From the NCBI RefSeq assembly GCF_900111905.1, contig NZ_FOKM01000006.1:310001-374000 (forward strand): DNA of 64,000 nucleotides, read 5' to 3'. The DNA comes from Rhizobium sp. NFR07 (GTDB lineage: Bacteria; Pseudomonadota; Alphaproteobacteria; Rhizobiales; Rhizobiaceae). Under the pieces are notes generated by a model. That model searched no databases and was not told the DNA's origin. It was given only the letters and a program-made list of their open reading frames with translations. Shown here piece after piece: positions 43,924 through 53,977 of this stretch. The position numbers and the translations under genes were made by a program. Numbering within the stretch: the stretch's first letter is position 1; each line of letters begins with the position of its first letter.

Positions 43924-45009
43924 ATGCCACGCATACTGACCGGGACACTATCGGCTTTCGTCTTTTCGATGGTCGTCGTCGCATCGGGAGCCTCTTTCGC
44001 ACAAAGCGCGCCTAAGTCCGATCCCCTCGTAATCCAGGAGCAGGGCAGCTTCGCAGTCGGCGGTTCCGTTTCGAGCACACCAGGAACATACAACAACAAC
44101 GCACCGACGGCCGAGGGACAGACCCTCCACGGCGATCACGCCTATGTCTTCTATCAGGTTCCGCAGGATCCGAAGCCTCTGCCGATTGTCATGCTCCATG
44201 GCGCATATCAGTCTGCACGAAGCTGGGAAACAACGCCGGATGGGCGGGAAGGCTTTCAGAGCATCTTCCTCCGCCGAGGCTATCCGGTCTATTTGGTCGA
44301 TCAGCCCCGACGTGGCAGGGCAGGCAACAGCACGGTCGCGACAACGATCGAACCGACACCCTACGACCAGCTCTTCTTCGACCAATTTCGCATCGGCAAA
44401 TGGCCGAACTATTTCGGCAACCTCCAGTTCTCACGTGATCCGGCGGCGCTGGACCAGTTCTTCCGCTCCGTTACACCGAACACAGGCCCCTATGATGCCG
44501 AGGTGATCTCGGATGCCATGTCCGCGCTGTTCGACAAGACCGGCCCCGGCATCCTGTTTACCCATTCGCAGTCTGGTGGCCCCGGCTGGCTGACCGCAAT
44601 CAAGAATCCGAACGTCAGGGGCATCGTCGCACTGGAACCCGGCAGCGGCTTCATTTTCCCCGAGGGCGAAGTACCCGCGGAGATGCCCAGTGCCGCCGGC
44701 ACACTCAAGGGCGAAGCTGTCCCCGTCGCCGACTTCAACAAACTGACACGCCTGCCGATCGTCATCTATTACGGCGACAATTTCCCGACCGAGCCCACTT
44801 CCGAACGCGGACAGGACAACTGGCGCGTCCGGCTGGCGATGGCGAAGCTCTGGGTTGATACAGTCAACAGACATGGCGGGGACGCAACGCTCATGCACCT
44901 GCCGGAGGTCGGCATCAAGGGCGGCACGCACTTCCTGATGTCGGATTTGAACAATGTCGAAATTGCTGACCAGGTCTCGAAATTCCTTGCCGACAAGAAG
45001 CTCGACTGA
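43924..45009 (+). CDS. Exported alpha/beta hydrolase (esterase-like)
   Basis: A 361-residue alpha/beta-fold hydrolase with a signal peptide (cleavage near ASFAQ, residue 27). IVMLHGAYQSARSWE forms the oxyanion loop, FTHSQSGGPGW holds the nucleophile Ser in a His-Ser-Gln-Ser-Gly elbow, and KGGTHFLMSDLNN contains the likely catalytic His; the acid is probably an Asp or Glu in YYGDNFPTEPTS. It should act in the periplasm on an ester or lactone. It belongs to the probable LysR regulon and lies 150 bases before the P460-type gene; whether they are cotranscribed is unclear. Confidence 0.85.
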   Translation: MPRILTGTLSAFVFSMVVVASGASFAQSAPKSDPLVIQEQGSFAVGGSVSSTPGTYNNNAPTAEGQTLHGDHAYVFYQVPQDPKPLPIVMLHGAYQSARSWETTPDGREGFQSIFLRRGYPVYLVDQPRRGRAGNSTVATTIEPTPYDQLFFDQFRIGKWPNYFGNLQFSRDPAALDQFFRSVTPNTGPYDAEVISDAMSALFDKTGPGILFTHSQSGGPGWLTAIKNPNVRGIVALEPGSGFIFPEGEVPAEMPSAAGTLKGEAVPVADFNKLTRLPIVIYYGDNFPTEPTSERGQDNWRVRLAMAKLWVDTVNRHGGDATLMHLPEVGIKGGTHFLMSDLNNVEIADQVSKFLADKKLD

Positions 45010-45159
45010 GCCACCAGCACATCGCCTCGCAGGCCGCCGCGCCCAATTCTGATCGGACAAGGTCACGAGGATGGCGCGCGAAATCACCGACACACACGGC
45101 GGGACGAGCTCCTCGGAACATCACCGACGAGCAGTACGAACAGATAGCAGGAGACAGAG

Positions 45160-45633
45160 GTGAACAGGATTTTCAGAACCGTGGGTGCAGCCGCACTCGC
45201 GGCAAGCACGGTGCTTCTCGTCGGCATGCAGGTTCACGCGGAGCCCACGCGCGCGACCATGCCGGACATCAACAAGCTCGTCCATTACACGACGGTCGAG
45301 CGAGGCGAAATTACCGAACATATCATGACCACCCAAGAGGCGATCGAGGCCGTCAAACGTGGCGATCCCATTCCCAACGGCACCCACGTCGCCCTGGTCG
45401 ACTACCGTGACGGCAAGGTGTTCCGCTACTTCATCATGGAGAAGGGCGAGGACTGGGGACAGGATTACGACGAGAACCGCCGCACCGCCGACTGGCAATT
45501 CCAGTGGTTCAAGCCGGATGGCACGATCAATGCCGATGAAAACACCGCCCGCTGTCAGCGATGCCATACCTCTCGGTCCGACAGGGAGTTCCTCTACACC
45601 TTCAACGACATGCGGCGTTTTGAACTTAAATGA
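45160..45633 (+). CDS. Cytochrome P460-like c-type haem protein
   Basis: A 157-residue exported protein with signal peptide to VHAE near residue 28. A single haem c motif, CQRCH, lies at 132-136, near the C-terminus, as in cytochrome P460/c'-beta proteins. The body is a predicted beta sandwich (THVALVDYRDGKVFRYFIM, DWQFQWFKPDGTIN). The start is GTG 45160 with AGGAGA six bases upstream. P460-type proteins oxidise hydroxylamine or bind NO; here the function is unknown. The stop overlaps the membrane protein gene by ATGA, so the two likely form an electron-transfer pair at the membrane. Confidence 0.8.
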   Translation: MNRIFRTVGAAALAASTVLLVGMQVHAEPTRATMPDINKLVHYTTVERGEITEHIMTTQEAIEAVKRGDPIPNGTHVALVDYRDGKVFRYFIMEKGEDWGQDYDENRRTADWQFQWFKPDGTINADENTARCQRCHTSRSDREFLYTFNDMRRFELK

Positions 45634-46298
45634 ACGTTATCTTTCGGGTCCGCCTGCTCCTCGACCTCATAGCCGTCGGACTGATCATCGCGTGTCTGGC
45701 GTATTGGTGGCTGGACAACCTGACGCACGAGCTTTTCGGCACCGCCCTCTTCGCTCTGGTAATCGCCCACAACATCTTCAATCGCCGCTGGTACGGCGGC
45801 CTCAAGAGGCGAAAGCTGGACGCAACGCGGATCGTCAATCTGTCAGCAATAACCGGGCTTGCTGTCGTGATGACGATCATGCTTGTGACGAGCGTCCTCA
45901 TTTCCCGTGAGCTCTTCCCGTTTGCCGCGCTCGACGGTGCCTTCGCCGTGCGGGAGATCCATATGTTCGCGGCTTACTGGGTATTGCTGATCATCGCTAT
46001 TCATCTCGGAACACGTTGGCAGGTGGTGATGAACGCCTGCCGTGAGATCGTCGGCTTATCCGAACGTAATGCGTTTCGCACGGGGGCCCTGCGCATGGTG
46101 ACGCTCGTCATAATCGCATGGGGCGTGAGAAGTTCTTTCGAGATGACGTTCGGATCGAAGCTCATGCTGAGCTATTCGCTCGACATGTGGGACTTTAACG
46201 AGTCAACCTTGGGGTTCTTCCTGAACTACGGTTCAATCGTCGGGCTGTTTGCCGCTACGGTGCATTACGGCTTGATGCTGGCCAAGAAAGCGAAATGA
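45630..46298 (+). CDS. DUF4405-type membrane protein, probable haem b carrier
   Basis: A 222-residue protein with four to five membrane helices. His33 and His47 and then His111 and His125 are each 14 residues apart within or next to membrane helices (THELFG, IAHNIF, EIHMFA, IAIHLG), the arrangement of bis-His haem b ligands in cytochrome b561/DUF4405 proteins. Translation is coupled to the P460-like gene (ATGA). It could pass electrons between quinone and the periplasmic c-type partner. No ferric-reductase or formate-dehydrogenase subunit is nearby. Confidence 0.8.
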   Translation: MNVIFRVRLLLDLIAVGLIIACLAYWWLDNLTHELFGTALFALVIAHNIFNRRWYGGLKRRKLDATRIVNLSAITGLAVVMTIMLVTSVLISRELFPFAALDGAFAVREIHMFAAYWVLLIIAIHLGTRWQVVMNACREIVGLSERNAFRTGALRMVTLVIIAWGVRSSFEMTFGSKLMLSYSLDMWDFNESTLGFFLNYGSIVGLFAATVHYGLMLAKKAK

Positions 46299-47653
<1,355 letters not shown>

Positions 47654-49345
47654 ATGGAGGCCGGTGGTGAGTGGGATCTCTCTGAGATGAGCAATGCGCA
47701 ACCTGGCCGCCAGCATTCTCAAGAGGCCACAAATGATTGGACGGACGGCCTCGCTTTTTTTGATCGGCAGTTCAGACTTGCCGATATCGCGAACAGCGTG
47801 CTGAAATCCGCATCCGGCGAAAGCAGCCCGTCCCTTTGGGATGTCTATCCGGAATTGGATAGGACGGCAGTTTCCGACTATCTTCAATCCACACCTGCGC
47901 GGCCGCTGTCTCTTACCAGCGATCTGGGCAATGGCGCGTTTCGCGAACTGACCTTTCATTCGATAGGCGAATTTTACGGCGTCGTGCAGACCTTTCGCAC
48001 GGGCGACAAGGACGAACGCGCGACCTTGCTGCATCAGGCGACGCACGATCCACTCACCGGGTTGCCGAACCGACGGCGGTTCGCAAGCGATCTGTCGGAT
48101 GCGCTCCTCGACATTGACGGCGGGGATGAGGCCATGTGCCTGATGCAACTCGATCTCGACGATTTCAAACCGGTCAACGATACGCTGGGGCATCCAGCCG
48201 GCGACAAGCTGCTGCAACTGGCAGCGGGCCGGATCAGGGACTGTCTGTCCGGGACAGAGAGGGTGTACCGGCTGGCGGGAGACGAATTCGCCATCATCTC
48301 CGCTGGCTCACAACGTCAGCAACGAAGCACGGAATTGGGCAACGCTCTCGTCCAGGCCTTCAAGCAGCCTTTCACGATCGACGGCATTTCGGTTTTCGTC
48401 GGGATGAGCATCGGTATCGCAATTGCGCCGCTGGACGGGGCCGATCCCGAAACGCTGATGAAGGCGTCCGACGTGGCGCTCTATGCAGCAAAGAAGGAGG
48501 GACGCGGCAGGGCCAGCGTCTTCGATGCCGCAATGCTGCAGATCATCGAACAGCGGGAACTGCTGCGAAGAAGCCTTCGGATCGCACTCGAAAAGAAACA
48601 GTTTTCGATCGAATATCAACCGATCGCGCAGAGCGACCGGCTCATCGGCTTTGAAGCTCTGCTGAGATGGCAGCACCCGCTGCTCGGGGACATCCCTCCA
48701 TCGGTGTTCATCCCCATGGCTGAGACAGACGGATTGATGAGTGACGTCGGGCTTTGGGTTCTGGAAAAGGCTTGCCGCGAAGCCTTGAACTGGCCGGACG
48801 ACTACATCGTCGCCGTCAACGTTTCCGCTGCCGAGTTCCTTGCTGCCGGTCTGACCGATAGGATTTCGCAGGTCCTCGACATGGTCGGGCTTGCCGCAGA
48901 CCGCCTTGAACTTGAAATCACCGAGAGCGTTCTCCTGGAACGAACGGTCAATAATCTCGACACGCTCAACACCCTCAGCATACTCGGCATCAAGATCGCG
49001 CTGGATGATTTCGGCACGCAGTATTCCTCGCTGAGCTACCTCAAGAATTTTCCTTTCGACACGCTGAAGATCGACAAATATTTCGTTTCCGACCTCGAGG
49101 CCAATGCGAAGAGCCAGGCTATCGTTCGATCGGTCATAACGCTCGCGCACGATCTGGGCATGGATGTCACGGCGGAGGGCGTGGAGACGGTCGAACAAGC
49201 CGATTGGCTACGCAGCCTGGGATGCGACCGTTTCCAGGGGCATGCGATCAGCAAGCCCCTGTCGGTCGGCGAGATTGGCCAATTCGTCGCGAATTCCGAG
49301 GTCTCGATGAACGCGATAACCTCAGCAGCCGCCCGTCACCCCTAA
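47654..49345 (+). CDS. GGDEF-EAL protein with PAS-like N-terminus
   Basis: A 563-residue cytoplasmic protein. Residues about 28-115 look like a degenerate PAS domain (LAFFDRQFRLADIANSVL). Residues about 125-290 are a GGDEF domain with active-type RLAGDEF at 206-212; the inhibitory RxxD site is lost (Ser-Gly-Thr-Glu at 199-202). Residues about 303-545 are an EAL domain with EALLRW 334-339, Asn in AVNVSAAEF, ELEITES, DDFGTQYSSL, LKIDKYF, AEGVET and FQGHAISKP, so diguanylate cyclase and phosphodiesterase activities are both possible. ATG 47687 is an alternative start. It heads the partner-switching cluster and is the likely output that changes c-di-GMP. Confidence 0.9.
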   Translation: MEAGGEWDLSEMSNAQPGRQHSQEATNDWTDGLAFFDRQFRLADIANSVLKSASGESSPSLWDVYPELDRTAVSDYLQSTPARPLSLTSDLGNGAFRELTFHSIGEFYGVVQTFRTGDKDERATLLHQATHDPLTGLPNRRRFASDLSDALLDIDGGDEAMCLMQLDLDDFKPVNDTLGHPAGDKLLQLAAGRIRDCLSGTERVYRLAGDEFAIISAGSQRQQRSTELGNALVQAFKQPFTIDGISVFVGMSIGIAIAPLDGADPETLMKASDVALYAAKKEGRGRASVFDAAMLQIIEQRELLRRSLRIALEKKQFSIEYQPIAQSDRLIGFEALLRWQHPLLGDIPPSVFIPMAETDGLMSDVGLWVLEKACREALNWPDDYIVAVNVSAAEFLAAGLTDRISQVLDMVGLAADRLELEITESVLLERTVNNLDTLNTLSILGIKIALDDFGTQYSSLSYLKNFPFDTLKIDKYFVSDLEANAKSQAIVRSVITLAHDLGMDVTAEGVETVEQADWLRSLGCDRFQGHAISKPLSVGEIGQFVANSEVSMNAITSAAARHP

Positions 49346-49394
49346 GAACTTTTGGGGCCGTCGGTCTCGCGCCTTCCTTAAAGAGCGGACGAAT

Positions 49395-49880
49395 ATGATC
49401 ATGACCGGACAACCCGCCCTTTTCCGACAGACCGCATTTCAGGGCATGGCGGCGCTTGTATTGGATGTGGGCTTCTTCACCTCGCAGTTTCGCCTCTGCG
49501 ACAAGATCGCCGAGTATCTTGGAGATCTCGTAGCCCAATCTCACGACGACCCCGCCCGCTACGCCAACTTCAGCGCCTCGCTGATCAATGAAGTCATAGA
49601 GCTGGCTTTTCGGTCAGTTCACAGTGGAGACAGGGTCGAATTCAATCTGCTCAAGGGCGATGACAGTGTGTATCTGCGTGTCGGCTTCCGGTGTAGCGAA
49701 GAGCAGCTGGCTCTATTGAGGACGGTGGATCGATCTCGTGGCTCAACGCCATTTCCTGAACCGGCTCGAGATCTGATGGCTTTGGCGCACGCCGTCGGCG
49801 TTGATGTTCATACCGAAATCGACAGAGATGACCACATAACGCTGACTTTGGAATTCGTGCTGTCGGAGGGTCCACGTTGA
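49395..49880 (+). CDS. Unrecognised small protein, degenerate GHKL-like (SiaB/DUF6272-like?)
   Basis: A 161-residue cytoplasmic protein. NFSASLINEVIELAFRSV occupies the place of the N-box helix of GHKL ATPases but lacks the Asn that binds magnesium, and the following strands GDRVEFNLLKGDDSVYLRVGF and late HITLTLEFVL fit the rest of such a fold; no glycine-rich G-boxes are present. It may be a non-catalytic binding partner of the STAS-like protein encoded next, whose TTG start overlaps its stop (TTGA). Its likeness to kinase-like proteins in c-di-GMP partner switches is by pattern only, so this is a hypothetical protein in context. Confidence 0.6.
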   Translation: MIMTGQPALFRQTAFQGMAALVLDVGFFTSQFRLCDKIAEYLGDLVAQSHDDPARYANFSASLINEVIELAFRSVHSGDRVEFNLLKGDDSVYLRVGFRCSEEQLALLRTVDRSRGSTPFPEPARDLMALAHAVGVDVHTEIDRDDHITLTLEFVLSEGPR

Positions 49881-51049
49881 ATCGGATCTCTTCATCGTTT
49901 TCCGCCGAATTTGACGAGACAAACCAGGAAATCGTCCTAAGCGGAAAAATGCGTCCGCAATCTCCTCGGGAGATGACTGGCGTGATTGATGTCATCCAGC
50001 GCAGCCTCGACGGAAGCGGCAGGATCATCTACCTGAACGTCAAGCGCCTCACCCACCTGAACATGACTGCGTTCAACGCGCTTGCAGACCTTTTGAAGAT
50101 CGCCTGCAGGGCGGATCCGCTGCGAACCATCAAGGTCGTTACGTCAAGCGTCATCCCATGGTCTGCGCCTCTTTTCGAAACATTGGCGTCCAAAGAGCCC
50201 AATCTCTCCGTCGATATCTACGATTCCGCCTTCTACCCAGGCCAGACATTCGTGGAGGACGAAAGCTTCATTCCGATCCTTCGAACGCAGACCAAAATGA
50301 CCTGGCGGCATGAACGCGACATCCTGCCCCGGCACGGCCTGCGTGATGGGCTGGCCGTCGCAGACATCTGCTGTGGGATAGGAGATTTCGCGACCTTGAT
50401 AAGACGGGAATTCAACCCGACGCGCCTCGTTGCCCTCGATCATTCGAAGAAGAGCCTCGACTATGCGCGCCGGGTCGCCGCGGAGTTCGGCCTGAACTCG
50501 ATCGAATATACCTATGGGGACGCCTCGCAGATGCTGCTGGCGGATGGCCAGTTCGATTTCGTCACGTGCCGTCATTCACTGCAGATTTTCGACCGGCCCG
50601 ATGTCCTGCTTCGTGAACTCTATCGGATCTGCAAACCCGGCGGACGGGTCTACATCACAAATGAGAAGAACTCCCATTGCCTGGGAGAGCCGCATGCGGA
50701 ATCCATCCGCTGGACGTATGAGCAGGTTGCCAAACTGTTCAGCCATTTCGACATGGATGTCGAAATGGGACCGAAGAGCCGGCGCCTCCTCAACGACGCC
50801 GGCTTCGACGACATCAAGGTCGAGTCTTTCATGGTCACGAACCTTGACGGCGATCCGAGAGATTTTGCCGACATCATCGAAGCATGGGAAAATGTCTATG
50901 CCGGGCAGATGGCGGTACGCCGGGGCGACCCTCCCGAGTTCATCCGCCGGTTTCGGCAAGGTTTCAAGGACCACGTTCTCGCAGCACTGCATCCGAAAGG
51001 ATATGCAGGATGGCCGATTTGGGCAGCATCAGGTCGGAAGCCGTATTGA
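49877..51049 (+). CDS. STAS-like domain fused to SAM-dependent methyltransferase
   Basis: A 390-residue protein starting with TTG 49877: GGAGG lies seven bases upstream and the start overlaps the previous stop. Residues about 1-125 look like a STAS anti-sigma-antagonist fold (IIYLNVKRLTHLNMTAFNAL); the Asp-Ser-Ser-Gly phosphosite is replaced by Asn62-Met-Thr64-Ala. Residues about 145-265 are a class I methyltransferase: motif I VADICCGIGDFA, acidic end of strand 2 in LVALDHSKKS, YGDASQM, FDFVTCRHSLQIF and CKPGGRVYI. Residues 270-390 form a helical substrate region. It might methylate a protein or small molecule under control of the phosphorylation switch. I know no described member with this fusion. 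Confidence 0.75.
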   Translation: MNRISSSFSAEFDETNQEIVLSGKMRPQSPREMTGVIDVIQRSLDGSGRIIYLNVKRLTHLNMTAFNALADLLKIACRADPLRTIKVVTSSVIPWSAPLFETLASKEPNLSVDIYDSAFYPGQTFVEDESFIPILRTQTKMTWRHERDILPRHGLRDGLAVADICCGIGDFATLIRREFNPTRLVALDHSKKSLDYARRVAAEFGLNSIEYTYGDASQMLLADGQFDFVTCRHSLQIFDRPDVLLRELYRICKPGGRVYITNEKNSHCLGEPHAESIRWTYEQVAKLFSHFDMDVEMGPKSRRLLNDAGFDDIKVESFMVTNLDGDPRDFADIIEAWENVYAGQMAVRRGDPPEFIRRFRQGFKDHVLAALHPKGYAGWPIWAASGRKPY

Positions 51050-53403
51050 TGAACAGCGTATCGAGCAAGAACCGACCGTGGCGTTCCTTCCGGGCCAAAT
51101 TCATTCTTGTGGTCGGCAGTGCCGTGCTGGTCGACCTGCTGATCAGCGGGGGGCTCGCTCTTTGGAATGTGCAGCGCCTGTCGCGTGACGCCACCGAAGA
51201 AGTCGGCCATGGGCTTGAGCAGGCGAGCCAGGATTACATTCGCACCTACGCAGATTCCACCGTAGCCCAGGTCTCGCTGCTTCTCGATCAAGTGCATAGC
51301 GACGTCGGCGTTCTTGCCGGCGTCCTGCAGGAGCAGATCGACAATCCCAGGCAACAGATTGACATAGGATCAGCGATATCCGGCGTCTCCCCCGGCAGCG
51401 TAGAGCTCTCTTTCGACCCCGCCGGGCAGTGGGCGCAAAATGCCCCCGGCTCTCCTTCTGTCGTAAGCGCATGGGGCTATCTCCTGAACGCGGATCACAA
51501 TCCTCGACCCGACGTTCTGGCCGACATTCGCGCAAGCTCGGTCCTTGATCTGGTCGCACCGAGCCTTCTTAAGAACGGAGCGTCCAAGCTTCAGATGTAC
51601 TATATCGGCCCGAAGGAGCGGCCGATCTTCAGGACCGCGCCCTATACGGATCAGGCACAGACGTTCGATCGGCTCTATCCCGGTCATAACGCCGCAAATT
51701 TCTGGGACTTCTTTTTCCCCGGCCTCTATGAAACATGGCAGAGCCAGGCAACCGGCCACACAGGTCAGGCTATTCCCGTCGAGATCACCCAGACCGCGCC
51801 CTATACGGACGCCATAACGGGAAAGCTGATCGTCAGTTTCTTTCAGCCGCTTTGGAGTGCCGACAGACGGAGCGTTGCGGGGACGGCGGGCACCGACATC
51901 ACGCTCGATCAGCTTGCCGAGACGGTGGAGAATGTGAGGGTGGCAGAGACGGGCTTCGGCTTTCTTGCGATGTCCGACGGGAACGTGGTTGCCATCAGCG
52001 GACGCGGAGAGAAGACGATCGGCCTGCGTTCAACAAGCGATGCGAAGGGGACCGGCGTCACCGGTCTTGAACGCTCTCTCAAGGGCAGCTCGCAACCAGC
52101 CATCGCACAGCTCGCGAGTGATCCAAGGGACGGTATCCGGCATATTTCGCTGGATCAGAACGGAGAGCCGGTTCCGTTCATGGTGATCATGAAGACGCTT
52201 CCCTCGATCAATCTCTGGGAGGCCGGCAAGGTCAGGAAGGATGCCATGTCGCTCGGCATCGTCGTACCGGAACGCGAGATCTATGCCTCACTCAACGCCG
52301 CACAGGCCGAAATTTCCGAGGCGACGAACCGGATCGTTGTCTACCAGTTGCTGGCGATCCTGCTCTCCCTGGTAATCGTCACTCTCGCAGTGTTCGCTGC
52401 GTCGAAGCGCATCACCAGCGGGATCAGCGCCCTTGCAGGTGCAGCGCAGCGCATTCAGTCGAAAGATTATTCGGTTCGCGTCGCCGTCACCAGCCGCGAT
52501 GAGGTCGGGGAGGCAAGCGAGGCGTTCAATCGAATGGCCGAAGACATCAGCTATCATACGGAAAACCTTGAGCGGCTTGTAAAAGAGCGAACCGCCGAAA
52601 TAGAGGACGCCAAGGAAGAGATCTCGATACTCAACGCCCAATTGAAGAGCGAGAACCAGCGCCTGGGAACAGAGCTTGCGGTCGCCGAAAGAATTCAGAT
52701 GATGGTTCTGCCGCTCGCGGCAGAACTGGCCTCTTCGAAGGACCTCGAAATTGCAGCCTATATGAGCGCTGCGGATGAGGTGGGAGGTGACTATTATGAC
52801 GTTCTGGAGTCGGAGGGACGGTTCAAGATCGGAATAGGCGACGTCACCGGCCACGGCCTCGAAAGCGGCGTGCTGATGCTCATGGTTCAATCCGTTGCCC
52901 GAGCGCTGCAGGAAGCAGGTACGACCGACCCGGTGAAATTCCTCGTCGACCTCAACAGCGCCCTTTTCAAGAATATCGTTCGCACAAGGATAGACAAGCA
53001 TCTGACACTGGCCTTCCTCGACTACGACGGGAAAGACATGCTCATATCCGGCCAGCACGAGGAGGTGATAATCGTGCGGGCGAATGGCGATCTGGAACGT
53101 ATCGAGACGATGGACCTGGGCATTCCAATCGGCCTAGACTCCGACATATCTGCCTTTGTGAGCACTCGCAGAATTCCGCTGGAGAAGGACGACATCATCG
53201 TTCTCCATACGGATGGTGTTACCGAGGCGGAGAATGCGCATGGCGAGCTCTTTGGCATCGAGCGACTTTGCAAGGAAGCTGTACGGTTGCACCAACAGAG
53301 CGCGGATCGGATTGCCACCGGCATCATCGACACGCTCATGAGCTATATCGGTTCACATAAGATCCATGACGACATCACCCTTCTCGTATTGCGACACAGG
53401 TAG
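51049..53403 (+). CDS. Membrane Cache-HAMP-SpoIIE (PP2C) phosphatase
   Basis: A 784-residue sensor phosphatase. TM1 about 18-41; periplasmic double-Cache-like sensor 42-428; TM2 about 429-452; HAMP 453-505; coiled coil about 505-545 (ERTAEIEDAKEEIS); PP2C/SpoIIE domain 546-784. Metal ligands of the phosphatase are seen: Asp581 (GGDYYDV), Asp598 (IGDVTGHGLESG), Asp722 (HTDGVTEA) and Asp774/775 (HDDITLLVL). It likely dephosphorylates the STAS protein(s) of the cluster on a periplasmic signal, like SiaA of Pseudomonas or RsbU-type enzymes. Start ATG 51049 overlaps the methyltransferase stop. Confidence 0.9.
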   Translation: MNSVSSKNRPWRSFRAKFILVVGSAVLVDLLISGGLALWNVQRLSRDATEEVGHGLEQASQDYIRTYADSTVAQVSLLLDQVHSDVGVLAGVLQEQIDNPRQQIDIGSAISGVSPGSVELSFDPAGQWAQNAPGSPSVVSAWGYLLNADHNPRPDVLADIRASSVLDLVAPSLLKNGASKLQMYYIGPKERPIFRTAPYTDQAQTFDRLYPGHNAANFWDFFFPGLYETWQSQATGHTGQAIPVEITQTAPYTDAITGKLIVSFFQPLWSADRRSVAGTAGTDITLDQLAETVENVRVAETGFGFLAMSDGNVVAISGRGEKTIGLRSTSDAKGTGVTGLERSLKGSSQPAIAQLASDPRDGIRHISLDQNGEPVPFMVIMKTLPSINLWEAGKVRKDAMSLGIVVPEREIYASLNAAQAEISEATNRIVVYQLLAILLSLVIVTLAVFAASKRITSGISALAGAAQRIQSKDYSVRVAVTSRDEVGEASEAFNRMAEDISYHTENLERLVKERTAEIEDAKEEISILNAQLKSENQRLGTELAVAERIQMMVLPLAAELASSKDLEIAAYMSAADEVGGDYYDVLESEGRFKIGIGDVTGHGLESGVLMLMVQSVARALQEAGTTDPVKFLVDLNSALFKNIVRTRIDKHLTLAFLDYDGKDMLISGQHEEVIIVRANGDLERIETMDLGIPIGLDSDISAFVSTRRIPLEKDDIIVLHTDGVTEAENAHGELFGIERLCKEAVRLHQQSADRIATGIIDTLMSYIGSHKIHDDITLLVLRHR

Positions 53404-53410
53404 ACGCGGC

Positions 53411-53962
53411 ATGTCCAGAACCATATTGGGAACCACTGATTTGGCGGAAACGAGCCTTTCTTCCGGCGCCTGCCTGACGCTCATGGACGGCCCGCTTGAG
53501 CTTGGCTGGCGGCTATCCGGCCTGACGTCGGATTTCCTCGCCGAGGCAATGGCACTTCCATTTACAGGCTCGAAGACGCGGCATGCAAACGTACATCACA
53601 GCATCGAATATCTGAGCAATGAGCTGATAGAGAATGCGCTGAAGTTCCGACAGCCGAGCGACATCGTCATCGAAGCCTGTGTGGATGCCGATCTCTTTCT
53701 GATGCGGGTACGCAATGAAATCGATTCCGAGACATCCACGCGGTTTCAGAATCTCCTGACCGACATACTGTCGGCTGATCCAGGAGAACTCCTCATTCAG
53801 CAGATCGAGGCAAATGCCGCATCCAACGCCAGCGGCTCGGGCCTGGGCATCCTCACCCTTCTTGCCGATTATGGCGCCGAATTGGCGTGGGAGTTCGAGG
53901 GAGCCAACAACCAACGCATCCAGCTTACGACAACGGCGTCAGTGCAGATACCGCTGGCCTGA
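53411..53962 (+). CDS. GHKL-fold anti-sigma-type kinase / ATP-binding regulator
   Basis: A 183-residue protein. The N-box SIEYLSNELIENALKF with Glu71 and Asn75, and the G-box NASGSGLGILTL at 139-150 are those of histidine-kinase-like ATPases of the RsbW/SpoIIAB kind. Strands MRVRNEID and LAWEFEG fit the same fold. It should phosphorylate the STAS protein encoded next and counter the SpoIIE phosphatase. Start ATG 53411 follows the phosphatase stop by seven bases; an in-frame upstream start inside that gene is unlikely. It is somewhat longer than RsbW (about 160), with a 45-residue N-terminal part. Confidence 0.83.
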   Translation: MSRTILGTTDLAETSLSSGACLTLMDGPLELGWRLSGLTSDFLAEAMALPFTGSKTRHANVHHSIEYLSNELIENALKFRQPSDIVIEACVDADLFLMRVRNEIDSETSTRFQNLLTDILSADPGELLIQQIEANAASNASGSGLGILTLLADYGAELAWEFEGANNQRIQLTTTASVQIPLA

Positions 53963-53977
53963 AACAGGTGAAACGAG

